NCBI RefSeq assembly: GCF_022347725.1
Contig: NZ_JAKRGB010000001.1
Span: 372,001 to 436,000, forward strand
Source of the DNA: Ruegeria sp. Ofav3-42
GTDB lineage: Bacteria > Pseudomonadota > Alphaproteobacteria > Rhodobacterales > Rhodobacteraceae
Length of the DNA stretch: 64,000 nt
Direction: 5' to 3'
Below the pieces are notes generated by a model. It saw nothing but the letters and a program-made list of their open reading frames with translations, ran no database searches and was not told where the DNA came from. The translations under genes and the position numbers were made by a program. This document shows, one piece after another, positions 17,560 to 28,063 of the stretch. How positions within the stretch are numbered: position 1 is the first letter of the stretch; each line of letters begins with the position of its first letter.

Positions 17560-20500
17560 TTATTCCGCCGCAGCCCGCATTTCCGGTCCGCCTTTACGGA
17601 TGATTTCCAGCAATTCCTCTCGCTTTTTTGCGGCCTTAGCCTCGTTTTCGCGCAAAACCGGGCCAAATCCCCTGATTTCCAACGGCAAACTGGCCAATGC
17701 GACAACTGCATCGCGAGTTTCAGGTGCAATCAAAGGTGTTATCTCCTTGAGATCACGTTCATATTGCCGGATCAGAGCCCGTTCCATCCGTCGTTCTGCG
17801 CTGTATCCAAAGATGTCCAGAGGTGTTCCGCGCAGACCTTTCAATCTCGACAGAAGTTTCAGCGGGCCCAACATCCATTCGCCAAATGTGCGTTTGCGCG
17901 GACGACCATCGGCACCTTTGCCGCCCAGAATCGGCGGCGCGAGGTGGAAGGTCATCTTGAAATCGCCGTCAAACTCAGCCTCGGCCTTGTCACGGCTGCT
18001 CAGCAACAGACGCGCAACTTCGTACTCGTCCTTGTAGGACAGCAATTTGTGATACCCCTTGGCCACGGTTTCGCGGATTGAGGAATCTTCAAAGCTGTCG
18101 ACAAGCTTGCGGTACCGTTTCGCCAACCGGGCACTTTGATAATCCGTCAGATGCTGCGCACGGAAGTTGATCAGTTGATCCAGTGTCTTGGGCAGTGCGG
18201 CCACTTTAGGGTTCAAGATATCACTGACATCACTGGGATGCAGAACCGCCCAGCGGCCAATGTCAAACGCGCGCTTATTGCGCTCAACGGCGGTTCCGTT
18301 CAGCTCAATCGCCTTAACTACGGCCTCATGGCTGATCGGAAGCAGGCCGCGTTGCCACGCCGCGCCAAAGACCATCATGTTTGAGTAGATCGAGTCGCCC
18401 ATCACGGCGCGCGCAAGATCTGTGGCATCAAACAGAGACAGATCCTCTTTCAACCTCGCTTGCAGAGCCAGTTCCAGGCGATCGCCGGGAATTTGGAAGT
18501 TGGTGTCCCGCGTGAAATCACCTGTCACCGTTTCATGGCTGTTTACGACCGCGCCGGTCTGACCGGTGCGGGTTAGGCCAAGGGTCTTCGCCCCGGCCGA
18601 CACGACAAGATCACCACCGATCAGCGCATGCGCTTCTCCGGTCGCGACGCGAATGGCGCTGATGTCTTCGGGTTTGTTCGCCAAACGACAGTGGATGTGA
18701 ACCGCACCGCCCTTTTGAGCCAGCCCTGCCATCTCCATCATCCCGGCACCTTTGCCGTCGATCTGAGCGGCCTGCGCCAAGACAGCGCCCAGGGTCACAA
18801 CTCCGGTTCCGCCTATGCCGGTGATTACCACGTTATGCGTGCCCGTGATCGTCGGCAGCGTTGGCATCGGCAGGTCCGGCAAATCAATCTCGGTGGTTGC
18901 CTCTTTCCGAATTTTGGCACCTTCCAACGTCACGAACGACGGGCAAAACCCATTCAGACAAGAGAAATCCTTGTTGCAGCTCGATTGGTCGATCGCGCGC
19001 TTTCGTCCCAGTTCCGTCTCCTTCGGCACAATCGAGACACAGTTCGACTGAACACCGCAATCCCCGCAGCCTTCGCAAATGTCCGAGTTGATAAATACCC
19101 GTTTGTCCGGATCCGGGAACGCACCGCGCTTGCGGCGACGACGCTTTTCCGCCGCGCAGGTCTGCACGTAAACGATGACCGAGACGCCCTCGATCTCGCG
19201 GAACTTCTTCTGTACGTTCATAAGCTCAGCGCGCTCAAAAGTCTCCACACCCATTGGCAAGGCCTTGAAGTTCAAGTCTTCCTTTTCGTCATAAACTAAA
19301 GCCACGTGCTGAACGCCCATGGCCCTGACCTCAGCCACGATCCGCTCCGCAGTCAAGTCGCCATCGTTGCCCTGCCCGCCGGTCATCGCCACTGCGTCGT
19401 TAAACAGGATCTTGTAAGTGACGTTGGTCCCCGCAGACAAAGCCGCCCGGATCGCTTGAACGCCCGAATGGTTATACGTACCGTCGCCAATGTTCTGGAA
19501 CACGTGATTGGTCGTTGAAAACGGCGCTTCGCCGATCCAATTTGCTCCCTCACCGCCCATTTGAGTGGACCCGGTGGTCTCGCGGTCCATCCACTGCACC
19601 ATGTAGTGACAGCCAATTCCCGCGTATGCACGGCTGCCTTCGGGTAGTTTAGTCGAGCTGTTATGGGGACACCCCGAGCAGAAGTAGGGCAACCGTGTTG
19701 CGATTTCTTCGGCATTGTCAGCCCGGCGGGCCTCGGACAGCTTGGCCATCCCGGCGCGGACACCGTCGGTATCGCGCCCTTCTTCGATCAGGATACCGCC
19801 CAGTTTTTCGGCGATCATGATTGGGTCAAGCGCACCCCGTGTCGGGAACAACTCTTCGCGGTGCAACGCTCCTGCACCGCCTTTGTACCATCCATAAACA
19901 CGGCGACCGCGCCGATCGTCAAAGATGGTCTCTTTGACCTGAACCTCGATTAGTTTGCGCTTTTCCTCAATGATTACAATCAGGTCCAACCCCTCGGCCC
20001 AGTCGCGAAACCCCGCCATGTCCAGTGGGAACGTCTGTCCGATCTTGTAGGTGGTAATGCCCAGACGCTCAGCCTCGGCCTCGTCGATATTCAACAAAGA
20101 CATGGCGTGGACCAGATCCAGCCAGTTCTTTCCCGCTGCCACGAACCCGATCTTGGCACCGGGCTTGCCCCAAACGCGCTGGTCCATCTTGTTGGCGCGC
20201 GAGAACGTCTCGGCTGCAAAGCGTTTGTAATCAATCACCCGCGCCTCTTGCAGGTGCGGCGTGTCGACCAACCGAATGTTCAGCCCGCCTTCGGGCATAT
20301 CGAATTCTGGCATCACCAGATTCATACGGTCAGGGCGACCATCCACGACTGATGTGACCTCAATCGTGTCCTTCATCGTCTTCAGACCGACCCAGACCCC
20401 GGCAAACCGGCTGAGTGCGAAGCCGTAGATGCCGTAGTCCAATACCTCCTGAACACCTGCGGGGCTTACCACGGGCATGTACATATCGACCAAGGACCAT

Positions 20501-20979
20501 TCGGACTGATGCAATACGGTCGAGCTTTCGCCCGTATGATCGTCACCCATAGCCATCAAGACGCCGCCATGCTTGGCCGTGCCCGCCATATTCGCGTGGC
20601 GCATCACGTCGCCGGAACGGTCAACGCCCGGGCCTTTGCCGTACCACAAACCGAATACGCCATCGAACTTTCCGTCCCCGCGCAGTCCTGCCTGCTGGCT
20701 GCCCCAAAGCGCCGTTGCGGCGAGGTCTTCGTTCAAGCCGAACTGAAAGGTGACATCGCTTTCGGCCAGTTGTTTTTGGGCGCGCATCATCTGCTGATCT
20801 ACGGCACCAAGTGGTGAGCCGCGGTAACCGGTGACCAGCCCCGCAGTGTTCAGTCCCGCTTGTCTGTCGCGGGCCTTTTGCATCAGCATCAAACGCACCA
20901 GCGCCTGCGTCCCGTTCAGAAGAACGGGGTTCTTTTCCAGATCAAACCGGTCGTTTAGCGATATCTGTGGCTGACTCAT
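17560..20979 (-). CDS. Indolepyruvate ferredoxin oxidoreductase, fused alpha/beta type
   Basis: Very large (1139 residues) 2-oxoacid:ferredoxin oxidoreductase that decarboxylates aryl-pyruvates, from transamination of aromatic amino acids, to aryl-acetyl-CoA. Pyrimidine-binding domain motifs come first (GYRGSPLGAVDQQM). The thiamine-diphosphate domain has CSGCPHNSSTKLPEG, GGEGANWIG and NIGDGTYNHSG. A ferredoxin-like block with clustered cysteines (ICEGCGDCGVQSNC and SCNKDFSCLNGFCP) precedes the gamma domain (GIGGTGVVTLGAVLAQAA). Both subunits are fused in one chain, as usual in alphaproteobacteria. It is transcribed divergently from a LysR-type regulator. Confidence 0.92.
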   Translation of the reverse strand: MSQPQISLNDRFDLEKNPVLLNGTQALVRLMLMQKARDRQAGLNTAGLVTGYRGSPLGAVDQQMMRAQKQLAESDVTFQFGLNEDLAATALWGSQQAGLRGDGKFDGVFGLWYGKGPGVDRSGDVMRHANMAGTAKHGGVLMAMGDDHTGESSTVLHQSEWSLVDMYMPVVSPAGVQEVLDYGIYGFALSRFAGVWVGLKTMKDTIEVTSVVDGRPDRMNLVMPEFDMPEGGLNIRLVDTPHLQEARVIDYKRFAAETFSRANKMDQRVWGKPGAKIGFVAAGKNWLDLVHAMSLLNIDEAEAERLGITTYKIGQTFPLDMAGFRDWAEGLDLIVIIEEKRKLIEVQVKETIFDDRRGRRVYGWYKGGAGALHREELFPTRGALDPIMIAEKLGGILIEEGRDTDGVRAGMAKLSEARRADNAEEIATRLPYFCSGCPHNSSTKLPEGSRAYAGIGCHYMVQWMDRETTGSTQMGGEGANWIGEAPFSTTNHVFQNIGDGTYNHSGVQAIRAALSAGTNVTYKILFNDAVAMTGGQGNDGDLTAERIVAEVRAMGVQHVALVYDEKEDLNFKALPMGVETFERAELMNVQKKFREIEGVSVIVYVQTCAAEKRRRRKRGAFPDPDKRVFINSDICEGCGDCGVQSNCVSIVPKETELGRKRAIDQSSCNKDFSCLNGFCPSFVTLEGAKIRKEATTEIDLPDLPMPTLPTITGTHNVVITGIGGTGVVTLGAVLAQAAQIDGKGAGMMEMAGLAQKGGAVHIHCRLANKPEDISAIRVATGEAHALIGGDLVVSAGAKTLGLTRTGQTGAVVNSHETVTGDFTRDTNFQIPGDRLELALQARLKEDLSLFDATDLARAVMGDSIYSNMMVFGAAWQRGLLPISHEAVVKAIELNGTAVERNKRAFDIGRWAVLHPSDVSDILNPKVAALPKTLDQLINFRAQHLTDYQSARLAKRYRKLVDSFEDSSIRETVAKGYHKLLSYKDEYEVARLLLSSRDKAEAEFDGDFKMTFHLAPPILGGKGADGRPRKRTFGEWMLGPLKLLSRLKGLRGTPLDIFGYSAERRMERALIRQYERDLKEITPLIAPETRDAVVALASLPLEIRGFGPVLRENEAKAAKKREELLEIIRKGGPEMRAAAE

Positions 20980-21027
20980 CAGACGCCTCCCCTCGTCAGA
21001 TCAGTGTGCTTCATTATTTCACATTTT

Positions 21028-21122
21028 AGGTCAAATAAGCTGACCTGTATAGCGCTTACCGCGCTGTTATCGTAACGTTTCAACAGCTTGATTGTAGAAC
21101 TTGTTACCTATTTCATATAGGT
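21028..21122. promoter_or_regulatory. Two dyads between the oxidoreductase and its divergent LysR gene
   Basis: AGGTCA-N7-TGACCT (21028-21046) and ACCTAT-N5-ATAGGT (21106-21122) are perfect inverted repeats in the 171-base shared control region. Spacing and AT-rich centres suit LysR-type sites. Assignment to the adjacent regulator is inference. Confidence 0.5.
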
Positions 21123-21150
21123 CTTCGAAAGGATCACGAAAGTTGCGGCG

Positions 21151-22056
21151 ATGGATTGGGACAAGCTAAGGATATTTCACGCGGTTGCCGACGCAGGCAG
21201 CCTGACACATGCGGGAGACAAGCTAAACCTGTCTCAATCGGCTGTCAGCCGACAGATACGAGCGCTTGAAGAATCGCTCGATTCTACCTTGTTCCACCGG
21301 CATGCACGCGGATTGATTCTTACGGAACAGGGGGAGCTTCTGTTCGATGCCACCTCGGCCATGTCCAAACGGCTGGACGCCGCTGCAGCGCGCATTCGGG
21401 ACAGCGAAGAGGAAGTATTTGGTGTTCTGCGCGTCACAACGACCTTTGGCTTTGGCACCCTCTGGCTCGCCCCGCGCTTGCCGAAACTGTACGAGCAATA
21501 CCCCGACCTCAACATCGACCTGATGCTGGAGGAACGTGTTCTGGACCTGCCCATGCGTGAGGCTGACGTCGCCATCCGCATGAAAGAGCCCAGCCAGGCC
21601 GATCTTGTGCGCAAACGCCTGATGACCGTGCAGATGCAGCTATACGCAACGCAGGGATACATTGAAGAACACGGCACTCCCGCCACGCCCGAAGAAATTT
21701 CAAAACACAGGTTGATCTGTCAGACTCCATCCGCTCCGCAGGTGGGTGCCAGCGCGATGATGGTCCGGCACCTGATGACCTTCAATCCCACCTCTTTGTT
21801 GACGGTCAACAACTACTTTGGCGTTTTGCAAGGCGTGCTGCACAATCTGGGTATCGGAGTGTTGCCGGATTACGTGACGCAAGACTTTCCGCATCTGGTT
21901 CCGATCCTGTCGGATATCGAAACGGCGGATGTCCCCGTCTACCTCGCCTACCCCGAGGAATTACGCCATTCAAAACGGGTCGCGGCGTTCAGGGACTTTG
22001 TTCAGGACGAGATCATTGCTCAGCGCAAGCAGTTGAAGCAGATGGGAAAACTATAG
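21151..22056 (+). CDS. LysR-family transcriptional regulator
   Basis: A 301-residue regulator with an N-terminal winged helix-turn-helix (KLNLSQSAVSRQIRALEESL, about residues 24-43) and a periplasmic-binding-protein-like effector domain from about residue 90. Divergent from the indolepyruvate oxidoreductase with two dyads between them, so control of that gene and of itself is plausible. The effector is unknown. The ribosome site is weak (GAAAGGA 15 bases upstream). Confidence 0.88.
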   Translation: MDWDKLRIFHAVADAGSLTHAGDKLNLSQSAVSRQIRALEESLDSTLFHRHARGLILTEQGELLFDATSAMSKRLDAAAARIRDSEEEVFGVLRVTTTFGFGTLWLAPRLPKLYEQYPDLNIDLMLEERVLDLPMREADVAIRMKEPSQADLVRKRLMTVQMQLYATQGYIEEHGTPATPEEISKHRLICQTPSAPQVGASAMMVRHLMTFNPTSLLTVNNYFGVLQGVLHNLGIGVLPDYVTQDFPHLVPILSDIETADVPVYLAYPEELRHSKRVAAFRDFVQDEIIAQRKQLKQMGKL

Positions 22057-22141
22057 CTATGCGCAAATAGCATAGCGGGAATGATCTGCGATCAGTCTTA
22101 AAACCCTTGATAGTTCACAAACCGCCACCTAAATCGACATT

Positions 22142-22224
22142 CGAAGGCGGTGATGCTGAAACGCTCATCATCTTCATACCTCCCTGTTGGACTACGGCCG
22201 AGCTTAGTGCTCGGCCTTTTTTTT
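22142..22224 (+). ncRNA. Candidate small RNA with exposed CCTCCC
   Basis: A strong intrinsic terminator sits 140 bases beyond the LysR stop and 110 before the next start, with no open frame between. A -35-like TTGATA (22107-22112), 17-base spacer and weak TAAATC predict a start near 22142. The transcript would fold into GGTGATG/CATCATC (22149-22155 with 22166-22172), a single-stranded linker carrying CCTCCC (22179-22184, complementary to Shine-Dalgarno), then the terminator stem. Small RNAs with such anti-Shine-Dalgarno loops are known in alphaproteobacteria. It could instead be the 3' end of the LysR mRNA. Confidence 0.45.
22196..22224 (+). terminator. Strong rho-independent terminator
   Basis: GGCCGAGC (22196-22203), loop TTAGT, GCTCGGCC (22209-22216), then eight T. 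Confidence 0.92.
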
Positions 22225-22334
22225 GCCTACTGCGCGGATTTATCGGCTCAGCGGGCGAAACATCTGGGAAAATCCGACACTTAAGCCTATGATCGCGAAA
22301 AAATGATCAAGACTAAAGGTCGAGGACAGATTCG

Positions 22335-24599
22335 ATGTTTCACCCCATTCGCCTTTTTTTGGCGTTGATTTCCGCTGTTCTGCTATCAGGGCCCGTGCTT
22401 GCGCAGGTAACCAGCACCAGCAGTGCGCCTGCCCCTGTCAGTATTCCCGAGGATCTGACTCCCGAGCAAGTCGATGATCTGGTCGCGCGCATGTCCGACG
22501 ACCAGGTCCGTGCAATCCTGCTGGAGCGTTTAGATGCCGTCGCGGAAAAACACGCCGCCGAGGCAGCGGATCGTGAGGATCCGATCACGGAACTCAACGA
22601 AATTTGGGCTGAAATGGTGGCGTCGTGGACCCACGTCGCGGTCACCGTACCGAACCTTTTCACAGCACAGGTCAAAGCGGTCGATAACTTTGTCGGCACA
22701 TTTGGCTCAGTCGGCGCGCTTACGCTCCTGGGTTTGATCCTGAGTGTTCTGGTTGCGGGTTTCATCGCAGAAAAACTGTTCGGATTCCTCACGCGCAATT
22801 GGCTTAGCGGGGTTGAGGCCGCGGACGAAAATGATCTGTGGGGCGCGGTCAGGTACCTGTTCCGCCGCTTCTGTCGCGAAATCGCTGGGTTGGTCGTGTT
22901 TTACGTCGTCATCCGGGCGCTCGGACGCGGTCTTCTGACGCCAGAACAGCTCATCTATGCTGCGCCCTTCGTTTTCTATCTGATCTGGATTCCTCGATTG
23001 GGCGCAGCCGCATCGCGGTTCGTTCTGGCTCCGAACAAACCTCACTATCGGTTGGTGAATATTGACGATCATTGGGCGAAATACCTGCACCGAAATCTGA
23101 TCGGTCTTCTGATCCTGATCGGCTTCACGCTGTTCATTATTCATTTCAACGAGCTGAACGGAATTACCCCCGGCGAAACGCGCATCGGCTTCTGGCTGAA
23201 CGCAGCGACCCACATCTATATTGGCGTAATCGCCTGGAAAGCCCGTGAGGGACTTTCGCAGATGATGCTGGGCACAGACCCCGATCACACCAAATTCGAC
23301 GAAGAAATCGCCCACTATTATCCCTATTTCGCCATCGGCGTATCGGCGGTTACCTGGTTGCTGGTCGAATTCCTTGTTGCGCAACGCAACCCGATTTACT
23401 TGCACATGCTGGTTCAGGGCGCTCATTTCAAAACCATGTTCTGGCTGCTGATCGCGCCTGCGCTGGACACACTGATACGCGGATTGGTTCGCCATCTGCA
23501 GCCGCCGATGCTTGGCGAAGGCCCCGTGGCTGAGCAAGCGTACAAATCGACCAAACGCAGCTATATCCGCATTGGCAGGGTTTTGGCGGGTATTCTGGTC
23601 ATCCTGATGGTTGCCAGAGCCTGGGACCTTGATCTGAGGGAAATTGCCGGCGGCCGTGAAGAATCCGGCAGTCAGCTTATCCAGTTCTTCATCATCATCG
23701 CAGTCGGCTATATCCTGAACGAGGTCGTGTCGCTCTGGATCAACCGTCGTCTGGCGAAAGAACAGACAGCTGCCGAGCAAAGCCCGGATGAAGAAGCCGG
23801 AGAAGGCGGCGGGTCTGGCGGATCTCGTCTGGCGACAGTCTTGCCACTGTTGCGCGTCACAGCTCAGGTCGCGATTGCCGTCATCTTTATCCTTTTGGGT
23901 TTGGGCGCACTGGGCCTCGACATCACGCCGCTGCTGGCTGGTGCCGGTATTCTTGGTCTGGCCATCGGTTTTGGTGCTCAGAAGCTGGTCTCGGATATCG
24001 TTGGCGGTATTTTCTTCCTGATCGACGACGCGTTCCGCGTTGGCGAATACGTGGATGTCGGCGGCACCACCGGCACGGTCGAGAAAATCTCGATCCGCTC
24101 CATGCAGCTGCGTCACCACCGGGGTCCGGTTCACACCATTCCTTATGGTGAAATCCAGAAACTGACCAACTACAGCCGCGACTGGGTCATCATGAAGCTG
24201 AAGTTCACCGTGCCTTTCGACACCGATCCCAACAAGGTGAAGAAGATCTTCAAGAAGATTGGTGCCGAGATGATGGCCGACGAAACCCACAAAGACGGCT
24301 TCCTGCAGCCCTTCAAATCTCAGGGTGTGTTCGACTTCGACGATGTCGGCATGATCATCCGCGGCAAGTTCATGGCCAAGCCGGGCAAGCAGTTCACACT
24401 GCGCAAGGAAATCTTCAACCGCGTCAAGGCCGCCTTCAAGGAAAACGGCATCGACTTTGCCCGCCGCGAAGTACGTGTCGCCATCCCCGGGCTGGATGAT
24501 GCAGAGCACGTGAGTGAAGAACAGAAAGCTGCAATAGGTGCAGCGGCAGGAGATGCCGTTGCGCAGCAAGCGCAGCAACAACAGGAAGTAAAGAAGTAA
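22335..24599 (+). CDS. Large MscS-type mechanosensitive channel
   Basis: Inner-membrane protein of 754 residues with a signal peptide (cleavage near AQVTS, residue 24), a periplasmic helical region, and a long series of membrane helices between about 130 and 560. The MscS core follows: pore helix TPLLAGAGILGLAIGFGAQKLVSDIVGG, then beta domain GEYVDVGGTTGTVEKISIRSMQLR and HTIPYGEI. The Ala/Gln-rich tail is low complexity. Expected to release solutes on hypo-osmotic shock. It ends at a strong terminator. A 677-codon antisense frame over this gene is a shadow. Confidence 0.9.
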   Translation: MFHPIRLFLALISAVLLSGPVLAQVTSTSSAPAPVSIPEDLTPEQVDDLVARMSDDQVRAILLERLDAVAEKHAAEAADREDPITELNEIWAEMVASWTHVAVTVPNLFTAQVKAVDNFVGTFGSVGALTLLGLILSVLVAGFIAEKLFGFLTRNWLSGVEAADENDLWGAVRYLFRRFCREIAGLVVFYVVIRALGRGLLTPEQLIYAAPFVFYLIWIPRLGAAASRFVLAPNKPHYRLVNIDDHWAKYLHRNLIGLLILIGFTLFIIHFNELNGITPGETRIGFWLNAATHIYIGVIAWKAREGLSQMMLGTDPDHTKFDEEIAHYYPYFAIGVSAVTWLLVEFLVAQRNPIYLHMLVQGAHFKTMFWLLIAPALDTLIRGLVRHLQPPMLGEGPVAEQAYKSTKRSYIRIGRVLAGILVILMVARAWDLDLREIAGGREESGSQLIQFFIIIAVGYILNEVVSLWINRRLAKEQTAAEQSPDEEAGEGGGSGGSRLATVLPLLRVTAQVAIAVIFILLGLGALGLDITPLLAGAGILGLAIGFGAQKLVSDIVGGIFFLIDDAFRVGEYVDVGGTTGTVEKISIRSMQLRHHRGPVHTIPYGEIQKLTNYSRDWVIMKLKFTVPFDTDPNKVKKIFKKIGAEMMADETHKDGFLQPFKSQGVFDFDDVGMIIRGKFMAKPGKQFTLRKEIFNRVKAAFKENGIDFARREVRVAIPGLDDAEHVSEEQKAAIGAAAGDAVAQQAQQQQEVKK

Positions 24600-24606
24600 C
24601 TTCCTT

Positions 24607-24644
24607 AAGCGAGCGGCCCCAATCGGGTCGCTCGCTTCGGTTTT
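24607..24644 (+). terminator. Terminator after the MscS-type gene
   Basis: Thirteen-base-pair stem (24607-24619 with 24625-24637, one G-T pair) followed by CGGTTTT, eight bases after the stop. Confidence 0.85.
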
Positions 24645-24668
24645 GGAGTGACCATTGAAGAGGCCGAT

Positions 24669-25790
24669 ATGCTTCGCCCGGCAATCCGGACAGCCCTTTT
24701 GGCGTCGCTTGGGCTTTACCCGTGCAACGCTGATGCACAAGAGCCAAGCGGTGTCGTCGATGTGCAGACAGGTGGCCTAGGCGGGACAACCGACGACAAC
24801 AATATCGGGTTCCGGAGCGGCTCTGTCATTGTGGCCCCAATTCCCTTTTCGAATCCCACCATCGGATCCGGTCTCATTCTGGGGGCCGGTTACCTGTTCA
24901 CGATTGACCCAGAATCCGATCCTTCGGTCATTGGGATTGCCGGGTTGAAATCGGACAACGGAAGCACCGCCGGCGGCGCGTCCATCAACCTTGCCTTCGG
25001 TGGCAACAAGTGGATTATCAAAAGCCTGTACGCCCGGGCAGACGTCCGGTACGACCTGTTTACAGACGTCGGCGTTCTGCCAATCCAACAGGACGGCGAC
25101 CTTGCAAGGTTAAGCGTGTCCTATGGCGTAACACCTGACCTGTCCTTTGGACTATCGCTTCGCTACTTCGACACGATGATCTCGCCAGAGTTTCCCGGCC
25201 TTCCGCCCATTCCTCCGCCATTCGATCAGTTTCTCGAAACAACATACGGCAATGTCGGCCTTGTGGCCGATTGGGACACGCGCGACGATACGATCTACCC
25301 GACCACAGGGTTCGACCTGCATATCGAAGCGTTTAATGGCTATTCTCTGAAGGGATTGCTTGACGATTATTCAAAGGCGTACTCGAATTACACGCATTAT
25401 CTGAACCCAACAGAAAAAACGGTCGTAGCGGCGCGGCTATCCGTCTGCGGATCGTCATCCGGAACTCCGTTCTTCGAACAGTGCGGTCTGGGCACGGTGG
25501 ACGCGTTCCGGGGATTCTCGGCGACCCAATTCCTTGATTTCTATTCCACGTCGCTCCAGATCGAAGCCCGCCAGCGTCTGACGAAACGTATCGGCATGGT
25601 AGCCTTTGCGGGCACCGGTCTGGTCGGATCAAGCTTTGGCGACCTTGGTGATGAGGGTACTCACTCCGCCTATGGCCTCGGTGCGCGCTATCGGGTGTCG
25701 AAGAAGTTCCCGCTGGATTTCTCGGTCGATGTCAGCCGCAACGACGAACAGGAAAACAACTTGTATATTTACGTCGGTCAGAGGTTCTGA
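24669..25790 (+). CDS. Outer-membrane beta-barrel protein, Omp85/surface-antigen type
   Basis: A 373-residue secreted protein. A signal peptide (about 1-25, ending ADAQ) is followed by alternating amphipathic strands and a C-terminal phenylalanine, as in outer-membrane barrels. The DWDTRDDTIYPTTGFDLHIE block and GLGARYRVSKKFPLDFSVDVS near the end resemble the Omp85 C-terminal domain. There are no POTRA domains. The start is the second candidate ATG, with AAGAGG six bases upstream; the longer GTG frame from 24648 would put codons before the signal peptide. Function unknown. Confidence 0.72.
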   Translation: MLRPAIRTALLASLGLYPCNADAQEPSGVVDVQTGGLGGTTDDNNIGFRSGSVIVAPIPFSNPTIGSGLILGAGYLFTIDPESDPSVIGIAGLKSDNGSTAGGASINLAFGGNKWIIKSLYARADVRYDLFTDVGVLPIQQDGDLARLSVSYGVTPDLSFGLSLRYFDTMISPEFPGLPPIPPPFDQFLETTYGNVGLVADWDTRDDTIYPTTGFDLHIEAFNGYSLKGLLDDYSKAYSNYTHYLNPTEKTVVAARLSVCGSSSGTPFFEQCGLGTVDAFRGFSATQFLDFYSTSLQIEARQRLTKRIGMVAFAGTGLVGSSFGDLGDEGTHSAYGLGARYRVSKKFPLDFSVDVSRNDEQENNLYIYVGQRF

Positions 25791-25877
25791 TCTCCCTGCG
25801 CCCTCTTGACCCTTCCCACCGGCGCGACCTTGCCGTAAAAGGCCCGCAATCTCGGCCACCCTGGACAAGGACAGACG

Positions 25878-28037
25878 ATGCAAGAGCCCGCCATCACACC
25901 GGATCTGATTGCCGCACACGGGCTTAAGCCCGACGAATACGATATGATCCTCGAGATCATCGGGCGCGAGCCGACATTCACTGAACTCGGCATCTTCTCG
26001 GCCATGTGGAACGAGCACTGTTCCTACAAGTCTTCTAAGAAATGGCTGCGCACTCTACCCACTTCCGGCCCTCAGGTCATCTGCGGACCAGGCGAGAACG
26101 CCGGTGTTGTTGATATCGGAGATGGTCAGGCCGTGGTTTTCAAAATGGAAAGCCACAACCACCCGTCATACATCGAACCCTATCAGGGCGCGGCGACCGG
26201 CGTCGGCGGCATCCTACGCGACGTTTTCACCATGGGTGCGCGTCCTATCGCTTCCATGAACGCGCTGTCCTTCGGTGAACCTGGCCACCACAAGACCCGG
26301 CAATTGGTCAACGGTGTGGTCGAAGGCATCGGCGGCTACGGCAACTGTTTCGGTGTGCCTTGCGTCGGCGGCGAGGTACGGTTCCACCCAGCCTATAACG
26401 GCAACTGCCTTGTAAACGCATTCGCCGCAGGTTTGGCCGACAGCGACAAGATTTTCTATTCTGCAGCCTCGGGTGTCGGCATGCCCGTCGTCTACTTGGG
26501 CGCGAAAACCGGTCGTGACGGTGTTGGTGGCGCGACCATGGCTTCGGCCGAGTTCGATGACACCATCGAAGAAAAACGACCCACCGTTCAGGTTGGCGAC
26601 CCCTTCACCGAGAAGCGCCTTATGGAAGCCACGCTGGAGTTGATGCAGACCGGCGCTGTAATCTCGATCCAGGATATGGGCGCGGCTGGCCTGACCTGTT
26701 CCGCCGTTGAGATGGGCGACAAAGGCGGTCTGGGCGTGCGTCTGGACCTGGAGAATGTTCCGCAACGCGAAGAGGACATGACCGCCTACGAGATGATGCT
26801 GTCCGAATCTCAGGAACGCATGCTCATGGTTCTCAAGCCTGAGCTTGAGGCCGAAGCCCGCGCTGTGTTCGAGAAATGGGATCTGGATTTCGCCATCGTC
26901 GGCGAAACTATTGCCGAGGACCGGTTCCTGATCGTCCACAATGGCGAGGTCAAAGCGGATCTGGTTCTGTCGAAACTGTCGTCGACCGCCCCCGAATACG
27001 ACCGCCCATGGGTCGCGACGCCCGAGGCCGAAGAACTGGCCGAGGTCCCGCAGATCGACCCGATTGACGGCCTGCGCGCCCTACTCGCCTCGCCCAACTA
27101 TGCAGGCAAGCAGTGGGTCTATGAGCAATATGACACCATGGTCATGGCCGACACCGCCCGCACACCCGGTCTTGGCGCCGGTATGGTGCGCGTGCACGGC
27201 ACCGACAAGGCGCTGGCCTTCACCAGCGACGTGACACCGCGCTATGTCCGCGCAAACCCTGTTGAGGGCGGTAAGCAGGCAGTGGCCGAGGCTTATCGCA
27301 ACCTGACCGCCGTCGGCGCCAAGCCGCTGGCTACCACCGACAACCTGAACTTCGGGAACCCTGAAAAGCCTGAGATCATGGGTCAGTTTGTCGGCGCAAT
27401 TCAGGGCATTGGCGAGGCTGTCGCCGCACTGGATATGCCGATCGTGTCGGGCAACGTGTCGCTGTACAACGAGACCGACGGTCAGGCGATACTGCCCACA
27501 CCGACCATTGGTGCCGTTGGTCTGCTGACGCACACAGACGAAATCATCGGCAATGAGGTCCGCGAAGGCCACGTTGCATTGGTAATCGGCGAGACCAATG
27601 GGCATCTGGGCCAGTCTGCCCTTCTGGCAGAGGTGTTCAACCGCGAAGACGGTGATGCACCGCATGTGGATCTGGACGCCGAAAAACGCAATGGCGACTT
27701 CATCCTTGCCAACCGTGAGATGATCAAGGCCTGCACCGATTTGGGTGATGGTGGCCTTGCGCTGGCAGCGTTCGAACTGGCGGAATCCGCAGGCGTCGGT
27801 GTTCACCTCGATGAAGCCTCGACAGAGTTCCTGTTCGGCGAGGATCAGGCCCGCTATCTGGTCGCCTGTAATTTTGATCAGGCCGAGGCCCTGATGATCG
27901 CTGCCGGTCAGGCTGGCGTTCCCCTTGTTTCAGTCGGCCGCTTCACCGGCGACAGTGTTCGGGTCGGAAGCTCCGAAGCCTCGCTTGAGGATCTGGCAGC
28001 CACATTCCGCACCAGCTTTGCTGAGGCCGTCGCCTAA
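25878..28037 (+). CDS. purL: Phosphoribosylformylglycinamidine synthase subunit PurL
   Basis: ATP-dependent synthetase subunit (719 residues, small type) making FGAM from FGAR with ammonia from PurQ. Motifs include [44 protein letters not shown] and MVSDxxx-like repeats such as [17 protein letters not shown]. The small type requires the separate PurS and PurQ encoded at 5-6 kb. Full length; a terminator follows. Confidence 0.97.
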   Translation: MQEPAITPDLIAAHGLKPDEYDMILEIIGREPTFTELGIFSAMWNEHCSYKSSKKWLRTLPTSGPQVICGPGENAGVVDIGDGQAVVFKMESHNHPSYIEPYQGAATGVGGILRDVFTMGARPIASMNALSFGEPGHHKTRQLVNGVVEGIGGYGNCFGVPCVGGEVRFHPAYNGNCLVNAFAAGLADSDKIFYSAASGVGMPVVYLGAKTGRDGVGGATMASAEFDDTIEEKRPTVQVGDPFTEKRLMEATLELMQTGAVISIQDMGAAGLTCSAVEMGDKGGLGVRLDLENVPQREEDMTAYEMMLSESQERMLMVLKPELEAEARAVFEKWDLDFAIVGETIAEDRFLIVHNGEVKADLVLSKLSSTAPEYDRPWVATPEAEELAEVPQIDPIDGLRALLASPNYAGKQWVYEQYDTMVMADTARTPGLGAGMVRVHGTDKALAFTSDVTPRYVRANPVEGGKQAVAEAYRNLTAVGAKPLATTDNLNFGNPEKPEIMGQFVGAIQGIGEAVAALDMPIVSGNVSLYNETDGQAILPTPTIGAVGLLTHTDEIIGNEVREGHVALVIGETNGHLGQSALLAEVFNREDGDAPHVDLDAEKRNGDFILANREMIKACTDLGDGGLALAAFELAESAGVGVHLDEASTEFLFGEDQARYLVACNFDQAEALMIAAGQAGVPLVSVGRFTGDSVRVGSSEASLEDLAATFRTSFAEAVA

Positions 28038-28063
28038 GCATTGAGGTAGCTCTCAAACACGAG

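Noticed and set aside
22707-24740. 677-codon antisense frame over the MscS-type gene
   Set aside because: Composition (His, Gln, Arg and Asp rich with no domain) is that of a shadow frame; the plus-strand gene shows clear family motifs.
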